Below, in pieces: positions 27,846 through 39,000 of a DNA stretch of 64,000 nt. A program made the position numbers and the translations under genes. The first letter of the stretch is position 1; each line of letters opens with the position of its first letter. This DNA is from Pocillopora verrucosa (lineage: Eukaryota > Cnidaria > Anthozoa > Scleractinia > Pocilloporidae): positions 11,972,011 to 12,036,010 of the forward strand of contig NC_089313.1 in assembly GCF_036669915.1 (NCBI RefSeq), read 5' to 3'. The notes under the pieces are model-generated. The model worked only from the letters and a program-made list of their open reading frames with translations, searched no databases and was not told the DNA's origin.

Positions 27846-30800
27846 TTATGTGATATCTTTCTGTCGAGGCGGTCGTTCCAGATTTCGTTTTACTGATTGT
27901 ACAAGCCATTCAATTCCAATACCTAACCCATCTCTACGAAAAAAAAGGAGAAAAAACATAATCTCAGGGACTAGTCATTATTATCACCTGGGGAGAGTAC
28001 TTGGGTTCTGTCACAATAAAATTTACCTGATCACTCCTTCCTCCCTAATTGTTAGTCAATTTTCTGTAACCCCCCCCCCCTTTATGCTCTGTTAGCAATG
28101 ACTGATTCCCCCTCCACTGCCCTTGATAACCATGTGATCCCCTCAAAAATCCTCTGTCCCCACCCCCCTCCCCTTTTCCCCTGCAAAAAATACTGACTGG
28201 TCCCTTACCTAAAAAGTTTATCATGGACAATGGTATACAATCATCAGAAGTGAAAGTGCTGTATGGTATTATGATTTTAGTTGGTACAGTGTCACTTAAA
28301 GTTAAACTAAATGTAATTCTCAAGGAGAAAATCCATTAACAATGGAAGAATAATTTGCTGTAATATAAACCAAAAATGTGGGATATGTGATGGTGAGATC
28401 TTGGAACAGTTGTCATAAATCATCACATAGAAATTGATTTGAATCCAAGCATAGAAAAAATCTAGATGAGCCTCAAACTTCTCATTTTAACCTAACAGTG
28501 AGAGAAGCTAACTGTTTAATACACAATTATAAGAAGTAAGAAAATCTTTAAAGGAGAGGAAATGTGCAGGTGTCTCACAATGGAAAACCACTTAGGAAAA
28601 ATTTTCTCAATTAAAGGTATATTGTGGTTGATGCTTCCATGATGTCCTGAAGAAAAAGGCTCTCAACAAGTCTTTGAAAAACGAGTGTAAACAGGAAGCC
28701 AGTGTGTACCCATTGTAGCCAGTCATTCAATATATATGTACATGTACATTAAAGAGCAAGAGAACTTTTACGCCTAATAGTACATTGCCTTAAATTTTTT
28801 TGTAAGTGCTTTAATTTTAAAGCAGCCTTATCAGAAAATTTAATATATTACAGCAAATGTCTGATAATCCTGAGTTTAAAATTTCTCTTTTCCCAGGCTA
28901 TTGAAGTTTCCCAATTTATACAGCACAGCACATCAAGGAAATTTTTTTACCATTTTAATTTAATTTCAAAGAGGAGAGGAGTTTGTAAAATTTGGGAGGG
29001 TAATGAGGCATGTAAAGTTGGCCTGTTTAGAATATTTCCAACATAAAAGAACCCAGCCCCTCAGGTTTTGAGTGGGTATTTAAAACAGCCATGTGGTTTT
29101 AACTGTGTGAATGACAATTATTTCCTGTTGTGTAAATGCAGGAAGCTACATGTACAAAAGGAAGGCCTTTTTTTAAAATTTAATTTAATTCCAGCTCACT
29201 GGGCATTGTTTTTTTTGTTCACCAAATTGAATATGTACATGTGAACAAATTGTAGACATGGTGACCCATAACATGTCTATGTTGATAACAATCCTGTTAT
29301 GTTCCATGGGAAGCAAAGCAAACCTAAGGATAGGTTATGTAAAAAAAAGTTCAGCCATTGTTTAATAAAATGGTGTTCTAAACTATCTTCAACTTTTTTT
29401 AACCTTTTATCTATTTAAGTAAACTGTCATTTTTGTGAACAGTGTCAAGAGGGCCAAAAGTTAACAGGAAGGACATTTATCAAATTAAATTAACCCACTG
29501 TCTGTGTAAAGCTGCAACTTGGGTTAGACCTTCTTCAAAGCAGCCCTTAATGTTTGATAATTTTCAAATGTGTCATTTTGAAGCATGGGCAGAAGATGAA
29601 ATGTTGAAATATGGAGGTAATGCCTAACTACATGTGAGAATGGTTTCATTTTCAACATAAAGCACGGAGTTTCTGAAAAGTTGGGATGAGCCATTTATAG
29701 TGGGCCATCAGTGTTTCTATAAGCTACCAGGATCAAGTTATTTTGAAATTGTGCCAAGTGTAAGGGATTGTGTATGTATGCAAATTGAGAACCTGGAATC
29801 CTAACAATCACTCATTTTGATTAGCTAAAGATATTAGAAATTGATTCAGATAACTATTTGAGCAAGTATAAAAGGGGGTAAGTTTCCAAAAATAAAAATT
29901 GCTGCATCAGTAAGGGAGTATAACAAGATAATTTGATTTTATCAGCTGAGTTGATAAATAATGTATTTCTAACTTAGCCACCATAAGGAGTTCCAAAGCT
30001 GATGTTTCAAGCTTTAGCCCTTTGTCAGAGCCAATGGAGGCATTGTGGGTTGTGTGTGCATTTATATGCAGAAAGTGGAACTATGATATTGGTGGGAACA
30101 CAGTGACAAGAAAAACAAGAATAAATTAGTTGAATGAAAAGTGTTCCTTGATGTGGTGGGGATCAAGAGTGCAAATTTGAAGATAAGTTTTTGTTCTAGA
30201 GTTTTGCAGCTTTCCGAACTGCCTAGATGTAAGGAAAGGTCCCAGACTGCCATGTGCTGCTTAGAGTGACTACAGAGATTAATGTGTCTAGCAGCTGGTT
30301 TGGATGTGTCCTGATTATCTCTTTCAACATTGCAAAGGTGTTTTAGGAATTGGGCACCTACAGTAGTCCTCTCCCTGTTTCACCAATGTATATCTTTTTG
30401 CAATAAGTGTAAGTTATATGTACAAGTACATGTTACTGGCAGTGATACTACAATACACAAATAGGAGATGTGCATTGATAAAAAAGAACAACTTGTACAT
30501 TGCATATGTACTGGAACTACAATTCTGAAGTTACAAATAAATAATGAAAGAACTCAGCCAAACAAGAATGGTAATAGCATATGTTACAATTATAGTAAGC
30601 GTCATTGTCATCATCACCATTATCAGCACTGGTGTGAATTATATTTACAATAAAAGCTGTAAAATAAATCCAGATTGGAATACATCCAAAATAATGTTTA
30701 AGAAAAGAATGACTAAGTACATGTAAAGGAATGAGAGGATTCAGAGTATAACAATTGGTTAAAAGACAGTGCTGAAGATCCTAATAATTACCACAATAAG

Positions 30801-33800
30801 CATGAACAACAATTAAAGAAATTGATATTGTTGAGAAAAATCAGTTGGCTAGTTTCACAAAGCAACATTTCTTTACTCACCCACTTAAAGCTGATGTTGG
30901 CTGAATAAAATAATCAAGTTGCCCATTGCTAGAAGAGTCATCATGGAAGAAATTTTTAATGGCTTCCACTCCCTGAGAACCCTTTTAAAGCAAAATAAAT
31001 ATGTGTAGTTATCATCTAGATACAAGGTTCAAATTTTCAATGATTTATTTAGTGTAGACACTACACAATGGTATTGTAAATTAGAAATTTATACAGTTTA
31101 ATACCCAACAACATACAGCACCAGGTAGAGCTATATTCAATTTAGTATCATTAAGTTGTAATCAGTGTCAAAATTATTTGACACATTATTTTTCCTGTTT
31201 CTACCACAATCTAAATCATTGACAAGACCCCCCCCCCCCTTACCCATTCAATGTTGCCTGCATGTAGCTAAAGGTCATGGAATCACCATACAACATTGTT
31301 TTGGGGGGGAGGGGGGCAAATAAGTTAACTTAACAAAGGCAGTAGAGATAAAACTGAAGTAACAAGGGGTTGAAAAAATCAATATGTTGACAATTTTGTT
31401 GCTGATTGTACACATAGCTTCAGTATGTACACCCTAAATGACTGCTAATTTCACATTCTGTTGTATTTGGTGTGGTTCAACTTTCTCCTTCGTTTTGCAT
31501 AATCATAGCATACATGTCTCCAAGTGCAAGTACACCAGTGAAGGAGTACAAAAATAAGGCAAAACACAAGGAACCACAATATACCCTACAAACAGTGTTC
31601 AGGTTATATTGATGCTAGTACAAGGAATTCTTTGACAAACCTCTAGATCTTGCTTGTTCACAAGAATTAGCAAAGGAATTCCTTGTAGCTGAGGATCTTG
31701 AACTACTTTGTCTACAAAAATAAATAATAAGCTTTGTTACTTTAGACTTAAAGTGAACGAAAATGACATACACACAAAAAGCAGCATGGAGGGTGATTAA
31801 CAGTCCTAACTTATAATACTCCAAATATAATATAAATGTGAACACTCACTGAAAGCCTGATGAGATTCCTCCATTCTGGTCTCATCAGTGGAATCGATAA
31901 CAAAGATAACACCATGGCATTCTTCATAGTACTAGGAATTAATGAGAAATCATACAATTTACATTGAGGTTCAAAATTATTTTACTGAATACAGTATTAA
32001 TAGTAATTGTAAAAGCCAAGTACAAGCAGATATGTGTAATTTTCCATCAATTTTTTTCTACATGTCTTCTACAGGAAGATTATGAAATATTCAAGTTCAA
32101 GTCCGCCAAGATGCAGTGTTCTCCTTTTCAGGCAGTAACTGGTAACATTTACCGCCTGTAATACCTCTTATTACTGTTTAAAATTGCTTAAATTCTTGAA
32201 AATTCAACAGGTAAAAGGATTGCTTTACAGTTTTGAAAATTTATTTTACCAGTCATGCGTAAAATAAGGGAGAACACTGAGATGTATAGTGCACAGTGTA
32301 AAAGCCACCCTCTTGATTCAATTACTAATGGAAGGTTAAATTGAAAGTACCAGTTAAACAAAGTATCAAAAGAGCAACAATTACAAAATGCGGTATCTTA
32401 TAATGATGTCACACCAATCATGCATAGGTGAAAGTATTTTGTGGATTGTAAATTCTTGTGCATTCGTATTCTTAGTGCAGGAAATGCTCATACATTATCT
32501 ACATCATAGGTAAGTGTGGTCATTCACCAGGAACTTAGTTGGTTATATAAGTTGTACCTTATCCCATAAGGTTTGTAGCTCCTGCTGACCTCCAAGATCC
32601 CAAAATATCAACTTCACATGACTCATGTTTATTTTTCCAACTGCTCACAGAAGAAAACAAAAGTTACAAAATTAATGTTTCATTATCATTGGTCTTCTTG
32701 TTGATCAATGAACATAGATTTTGTATGTAAATCCATCATTAACCCTTAAACTCCCACAAGTGACCAAGACAGAATTTCCACTTATTATATCTATACAATA
32801 TCATGCAGACAAGGGATGAGAATAAAGAAAAATATCAATTATGGGATTACTAATTGATCCGATACCAAATTCTCCAAACTAACATAATGAGAATCATTTG
32901 GCAGACAACAAGGAGAATTACTAATGAGATCTTAGGAGTTAAGGGGTTAAGTGACCCAGCTCCAAAGCAGCTGGTGCCTGTGATCAAACCCAGTTTTGCA
33001 GAGTTGTATTGAAAATGATATAAATTCTTCACTAAATTCACATCTGTATGGATTGATCATTCCATTCTGATTGCTTTTGCAAATACGCCACTGCATCTTT
33101 TTATATTGTTTTAAGAAAGAAATTAAAGCAACTCACTATTGAGTCCAACAGTTGTTGTGATCTTTTCAAATGGTAAACCACTGTAGTTTTTGCCATACAT
33201 TCGTTTTATCTGTTCAAGTAGAGTCTAAAAGATATAATGATGGAAATCAATAACAACATTATTATGTCGGTTAACTACAGTAAGAGCTTACAGAAATCAG
33301 TTGGTCCTTTAAAATTCTCAATGTAGTTTTTGCTAGTTGTGGAGTTTAAGATAGATATTTGGTGTGTCTGGTAAGTCTGAGGTGTTTATCTTTTGAGTTA
33401 ACTAGTTTAAAATTAGTTGTCTGTGGTACATGTAACTGGTTCTGCTACTGACCACAGACTTGATTCTTGATTAAAGACTCTACCATGCACAGTGAAATTT
33501 CTTGGTGAGTTGCAGTAACAGAGCTGTCCACGGGCAACAATGTGATCATATAATCTGTTTTCTTTCCTCTTTTAAAGCAAAAGTTGGGACATTACATCTT
33601 CCTTTATCAATAAAAAGTATTTTTAAACTGGAGTAAAGGAAATTTTTGTCAGTTTCCTTATTGGCTCTGCCAAGTTAAACCCACCACAAAAATATCCTTC
33701 ATGATTGTCATACTCAAATCCATCTCTCATGGATTTAATTCTGCACTTACACATATTCAACCCTTAATACCCTAGCCTCATTATGCATAATGTCCAAACT

Positions 33801-34691
33801 GTTCTCTATACATTTCCTAGGGTGCTGACAAGGAGAACTTTTGGGCAATCAAGAATCTCTTTAGATATTGTTTTCATGACCTTCATACTTGATTCAGGGG
33901 TGATATTGAGGAAAAAAATTAGATGCCAATCACTCTTAGCAGTCAAAGGGTCAACAGCTGGTATCAAAGTCCTGGTACAGAGTAATTCTTTACTTCCATT
34001 TTCTGTGTGACTAAGACACCACTATTTCAATTATGTTTGGCTGGGTGTGACGGAATGTAGAAAATCTACTTACAATTTGAAGTAAGCATTTTCTTATGTT
34101 CTATACTTATCAACAGTTTGAGACACTCAAAATTCAAAATCAATTTGAGGTGCGGTGCATTATACTGATGGCTTACTCTGTAACTCTGGTGATGAAATAG
34201 ACTGGAATCCTCCAGATCTTGGGGTTATAAAATTAAAGCAGTTGTCCAATGTTTGAAATTTAAAATTTTCACAATAAATTTTCAACAAGACTTGTCAGAA
34301 TGTAATGTATTAGAAATTGGGCTCGCTGTGCATGGGATAGTACAGATAATATTATGTAATTTTGCCGTTTGGACGAACATACGTGTAGATCAACGTGGAA
34401 AATCAAACCAATTAATCAGGCAGATGGAAAAAACACCGTTTTCATAGTTAGTCAGTTGCAAACATGTAATGCCATGATTTCAAGTCTTTTCAGAAATACG
34501 GATTATTGTTTTTGCCTACTTGTTACGTCACCTGAAAGGTCGTGAACGATACTATCTAATTCTATCTGGTGGTTTACAAAATTACCAGAATATCTTACCG
34601 ACTTCCCAGCATTGTCCAAGCCGAGGATTAGAATACAGTATTCGTCCTTTTGGAAAAGGTATTTCCATAGCCCAGAAAACAACGCAAACAT
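27846..34691 (-). CDS. ARFRP1: ADP-ribosylation factor-related protein 1 (Arf-like GTPase), seven coding exons
   Basis: This is a small GTPase of the trans-Golgi network; the family recruits ARL1 and golgins and supports endosome-to-Golgi and post-Golgi traffic. Coding exons, 5' to 3': 34599-34691, 33137-33224, 32558-32640, 31850-31931, 31641-31711, 30881-30972 and 27846-27933. All junctions are GT-AG and the phases agree, giving 198 residues (human about 201). The first exon reads MFALFSGLWKYLFQKDEYC. Then come the P-loop GLDNAGKS (24-31), TTTVGLN (about 54-60), switch II WDLGGQQE (74-81), NKQD (134-137) and SAL (166-168); it ends RPPRQKDIT. As in the family there is no Gly2 for myristoylation; the Met-Phe start suits the N-terminal acetylation known for this branch. 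The P-loop has Ser where human has Thr, a conservative change. Introns 1, 2 and 6 carry repeats. Divergently placed to the coiled-coil gene. Confidence 0.95.
27963..28215. repeat. C-rich dispersed repeat in ARFRP1 intron 6
   Basis: It contains gactagtcattattatcacc, ttctgtcacaataaaattta, a run of about 12 C near 28069-28080, and a tail rich in C (gattccccctccactgccc). A related copy is split in two at about 44805-44880 and 45090-45190 (gactagtcattatttattgc; tgtcacagtaacatttacc; gatcatgtgttcccctcccc). It has no coding potential; the frames across it are compositional artefacts. Confidence 0.5.
29915..30440 (-). mobile_element. Degenerate Penelope-like retroelement, GIY-YIG endonuclease end and 3' tail
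   Basis: On the minus strand, near 30420-30370, a frame encodes CKKIYIGETGR, the GIY-YIG core of Penelope-like elements. A stop and a frame change follow, then an open stretch down to 30062 with SKPAARHINL, HSKQHMAVWDLSLH and LEQKLIF. I recognise these as the family's usual C-terminal endonuclease blocks. After the stop codon comes a 3' tail (about 30035-29915) with the blocks found at 2333-2489, 44928-45080 and 50512-50611. The reverse transcriptase is absent and the frame is broken, so this is a dead 5'-truncated copy. It sits in ARFRP1 intron 6 in the same orientation as the gene. Confidence 0.75.
31228..31316. repeat. Facing poly-C and poly-G runs in ARFRP1 intron 5
   Basis: A run of 12 C (31228-31239) is followed about 63 bases later by G7-A-G6 (31303-31316). 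The runs are complementary and could fold into a hairpin in the transcript; the G tract alone could also form a quadruplex-type structure. It is probably the remains of a repeat. Run lengths may be affected by sequencing or assembly error. Confidence 0.5.
32739..32950 (-). mobile_element. MITE-like element, family A, in ARFRP1 intron 2
   Basis: It is 212 bp with terminal inverted repeats: the left end ttaacccttaaactccc matches the complement of the right end ggagttaaggggttaa. Inside, gtgaccaagacagaatttc and ttactaattgatccgatacc match 41797-42113 in reverse orientation. It is a non-autonomous element without coding sequence. Confidence 0.7.
33756..33954 (+). mobile_element. MITE-like element, family B, in ARFRP1 intron 1
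   Basis: It begins ttcaacccttaataccctag and ends cactcttagcagtcaaaggg tcaa (split here only for length). Internal blocks tacatttcctagggtgctga, caaggagaa and gattcaggggtgatattg match 42686-42893 in order. The ends are complementary in outline (TTAACCCTTT-type), as in family A, but the internal sequence differs. It has no coding capacity. Confidence 0.65.
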
Positions 34692-36090
34692 TATACAAAA
34701 CCAAAATAATATTACACTAAATGTACAGCTGCTGCCGAAAGCTGGTCATCTATAAGAAATGTAAGTACATTTCTCTCCAAAATGCCCACTCCTGTGACCA
34801 GTAATCACTGAATGTAGAACCCTTCCCAAGTAGTTCTTAGGTATATGAGCCAAAAACCTAGAAGACAAGGTAATTCACTCTACAGACTGACATTTTCGAG
34901 CCGAGTGTGGCTTAAACTGCTATGTCAAGGAAGCCATATTGGATTTTACTGAAAGAGGTCTGAGAACTACAGTCGCGTCTTACTCATGTCCATGTTGAGA
35001 GTACCGCAGACCTTACGGGCGCGTACCGAACGCACGGAAAGGCGCGAAACTCGGACATTACGTGTCATCTTTCTGGGTATGGTTCAATTTTGGTGACAGA
35101 TGGTTGCTGAAAATTACCATCTTTATCAAAGGTAAGCTAATAGCTAAATACCGTACAGAAACTATACGCCGTTCGCAGTCAAGGAAGGCTTGTGGTTTTT
35201 AAACACTGTAGCTCATTGCTAATCTAGGCACGCAAGCCCACCAAACCCTATCGCCGGGTTCATCAGTTAAAAATTTGTTAGAGTAATTCCTGGACTCAAA
35301 AGAAAGGATCTGAATCCATCACGTGCGCAAAAATTAATCATCTGAATGAGTATGTTACAAATGATTGCAAACAATCAGGTTGTGTTGTGCTTCTCCACTG
35401 GCTCGTGGCTGAAGGTGAAAAAATAGGCGAGCTTCATATGTCGGTTAGATTTTCGAGAACATACATGAGGAAGAATTTCAACTGAACGTCTGTGTTTGCC
35501 TACCTCTGTCTACTGACTGTTCATTATTATCATTATTGTTGTTATTTTTATTATTATTTATAATTTTTATTTTGCTTTTTTATGGGACACTGGTGTGATG
35601 GTCCAATGTCCGTGACGGTCGAACGTGACTGCCGTCACGAATAACGCCTGGAGTTGTTCTGGAAATGTCACGTTTCCGTCACGGCGGGTAGTAATCGGAT
35701 TTCCAGGTCAGAACTTATAATTACTCCATATTCGACACAGATTTTTTAGTGCGCTGTCGCGGATTTCTAGCCTATAGGTTTTGTTTGTTTGTTTTAGTTT
35801 ATGAAGACGCACGCTCGAATCTCACTTGGAAATCGGTTTCCTGGTAATGATCAATTTCGCACGCTGCCGCGCATTTCTTTATAATAAGTTCGTTTAGCCG
35901 CTAAGATTAGTCGTTAATCAATAGGCGCGCGCTTGAGCTAATTATAACGACGTCACAAACGTCTCGACGTGAAGTAATTCATTTTAAGCCTTGCAAAAAC
36001 TCGAACGAATTACTCGTAGAAATATGTAGACTCCGAGGGGAAACATAATTATTGAGCGTTGCATTCCTGGCACGAGAATATTTCTTAAAC
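34692..36090. promoter_or_regulatory. Divergent intergenic region between ARFRP1 and the coiled-coil gene
   Basis: The 1.4 kb between the two start codons has no open frame of interest and is richer in CpG than its surroundings. It contains several CGTCA/TGACG half-sites: cgtgacgg (35611-35618), ccgtcacg (35632-35639, forming an 8 bp inverted pair with the first), cgtcacgg (35677-35684) and gacgtcac (35949-35956). These resemble CREB/ATF sites. Both genes could share this as a bidirectional promoter; that is inferred from position only. Confidence 0.4.
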
Positions 36091-39000
36091 ATGAAGAAAA
36101 CGACTTTGAGTCCAGGTGGAAAAGAACGATTCGAGGCCGCCCAGCAACTCGGCTGTTTTCCACGAAGCGGAGATAAGATGAGAAACTCTCCTGGACCTTC
36201 TGGAGAAAGAGGAGGTGGGGATATCTTAAGGAAGACTGCCAAAGATGTTTTCGATGAAAATGAGAAAGAACTTAAAGAAATTCGAAGCTACTGGCAGGAA
36301 GAATATAAAATCAAGGTCGGCGAGGTCGCTAATCTTAAAGCTGCTCTTAAGGAAGCTGTTGAATCGCGAAACACCGAGGTAGAAGAACTCAGAATATCCT
36401 ACGAAAATACAATACGTGTCCAGAATAGCGAGATTTCCGAACTGAAACGTTCTCTAGATGAACTTATGGCGACCAGAGAGGAGATTCTTGCCTCTGCGGA
36501 AAAATCAACGGAAAGTAAGTTACGCGCGAAAGACGCAGAAGTGACGAGGTTGAGAATCTGGCTCGAGGAGGCAAAAAAGTCCAATACTCAGGGAAGAGAG
36601 GTTTTGCATTCGTACCAAGGAAGGCTGCGGGATAAGGAAATGCAGATAGAAGAACTTGAAAAATCAAACAAGGAGACTGTCAAGGCTCTGGAACAGGAAT
36701 TGGCTAAATTAAAAGCGATTTTATCAGAGCTTATCGAAGAAAAAAATGAAGACAATGAAAGTTCAAAGCGCACCCTCGATAGCGTAATAGAAGAAAAGGA
36801 AAAGCAGATGGCGATGATTAAAGAATCGTCAGAAAATTTTATAACCATTAAAGTTGAAGAAAACGAACGAAAAGAAAAAGATATTCAACGCCTTCAAGCA
36901 GAGTTAACCGGTAAAGAAGCAGAAATTGAGCTGTTAACAGATTCTGTTACTAAATTACAGAGTATGATAGTAGAACACAAGAACGAGAGGAAGAAACTGG
37001 AAGAAGCTTTACGTTCCGTTTCTGAGTCAAGTAAAAATGAGATGGAAGTGGTTCATAAATGCCAGCAGCAACTTTTAGAGCAGAAAGGAAAACAGCTGAT
37101 ATCAACAGAAATGATGATAAAAGAAAAGGACAGACGCATAGAGGAATTGTCTGCCAAACTCGGGTTCATCGAGGCACAGTTGGCAAGCGAGCTATCTCAG
37201 AAAGAGGACAAGAAAGAAAGCAATTCAGATAAACCTTTGATGAATGAATTGAATGACAAACAGGTGTTATCAGGTGATGTCCGAGCAAAAGAAGACAAAA
37301 TAGGCGACCTTCAGAAAAAGTTTGGGATAGAATCTCAGGAGAAACAACTCTTGCAGCAGGAATGCAATTCACTGAAACAAGACCTTGATAACTGGAGATG
37401 TGCAATGAAGATGATAGAGGAGGAGAGAAATTCCCTTGAGAATGAAGTGAAACGAGTGGTAAGTGAGCTAGAGAATAAGGGCAGCATTTGTTGCGAACTT
37501 GAATACAAGCTTCAGTCGTTAGACTCTGTTCGACTAAACCTTGAAGACGTGATTGGCCAGCTTCGTAAAGAAAACGCGGATTGCTCCCAAGAACAAAAGA
37601 GTCTGGAATTTGTCATCCGGGAGAGAGATCGAGAGAACAACATGTTGAAGGAAAAATTGATCATTTCTGAAAGATTTTCTTTGGAAATGGAGCATAGGGC
37701 TGCGAAAGAGCGGAATAAAGCGGATTTGATAGAAAAATTAGAAAAAAAGTTTGAAGAAACTCAGCAAGAGAATGAGAAACTTAAGATCGACCTTGATGAG
37801 AGAGAGAAAGACGTAGCGAACTTAAGCAGCTTACTAGAAGATACAAAACAGCAAGAACACAAACTGGGTGCGGAGCTGGATCAGCTCTCTGAAGAGCTAG
37901 AAATACTAAAGGAAAAGTATGCACAAGGAAACGCTGAAAAAGAGGCGTTAGAGAGGTCTTTAACAAATTCTGTTTCCCTGAAACAAAAAGATCTTGACAT
38001 ATTGCAAGAACAATTTGATAAAAGTACCAGGGGTTGGAAAAAAGAGGTAGAGAAGCGGGAACAATTCTGGAAAGAAGCCCTGAGAGCCAAAGATGATCTT
38101 CTGAAAGAGGTGAAAGTATCCTTTGACGAAACGGGAAAGTGCAAAGAGGAAGAAATTGAAGAACTTAAGAAATCATTGCAAGAAGCAAAATGGGAGAGAG
38201 AAACTCTGGAAAAAAGGCTAAAATTTAGAGAGGAGGAGATCTATTTTCTTGAGGAGACATTTGAAGGAAATTTACGGGAAAAAGAAGAAAAGCTTGCGGG
38301 ACTTGTAGCTGATACCAAGGACATACTACAAAAAAGCGACGAAAGGGAAAAAGAAATGGAAAAATGTAAGGCAGAAATGGACAAACTGACGGAAATACTG
38401 CGACTAAAGGGACAGGAGCTTACTGAGAGCAAGAAAAGAACGGCAGAACTTGAAGTTAGCTTACAAGAGAAAGTAGAGCTGTTAGAGAATGGTGAAACAG
38501 AAATCAGGGATCTGACTGAAATACTGCGACGAAAGGGACAGGAGCTTACTGAGAGCAAGGAGAGAATGGCAGAACTTGAAATTAACTTACGAGAGAAAGC
38601 AAAGCTGTTAGAGAATGCTGAAACAGAAATCAGGGATCTGACGGAAATACTACGACTAAAGGGACAGGAGCTTACTGAAAGCAAGGAAAGAATGGCAGAA
38701 CTTGAAGTAAGCTTACAAGAGAAAGTAGAGTTGTTAGAGAATGCTGAGACAGAAATCAGGGATCTGACTGAAATACTGCGACTAAAGGAACAGGAGCTTA
38801 CTGAAAGCAAGGAAAGAATGGCAGAACTTGAAGTTAACTTACGAGAGAGAGCAGAGCTATTAGAGAATGCTGAGACAGAAATCAGGGAACTTCACTCCCG
38901 GGTAAACAAAGAAGAACAAAAACACGCTGTAGAAGTAAAGAGTGTAATTCAGTCGGCCGAAGAAGGATTCAAAGAAAGAGAAAATGTTGCCGAAAGAATG

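Noticed and set aside
29442..29627. 61-codon + strand frame in ARFRP1 intron 6
   Set aside because: No recognisable domain and no partner exon; a gtaatg after GG is the only hint of splicing.
38241..38810. 189-codon Ser-rich frame on the minus strand
   Set aside because: It is the antisense shadow of the tandem coiled-coil repeats; Glu/Lys codons read backwards give Ser/Phe.
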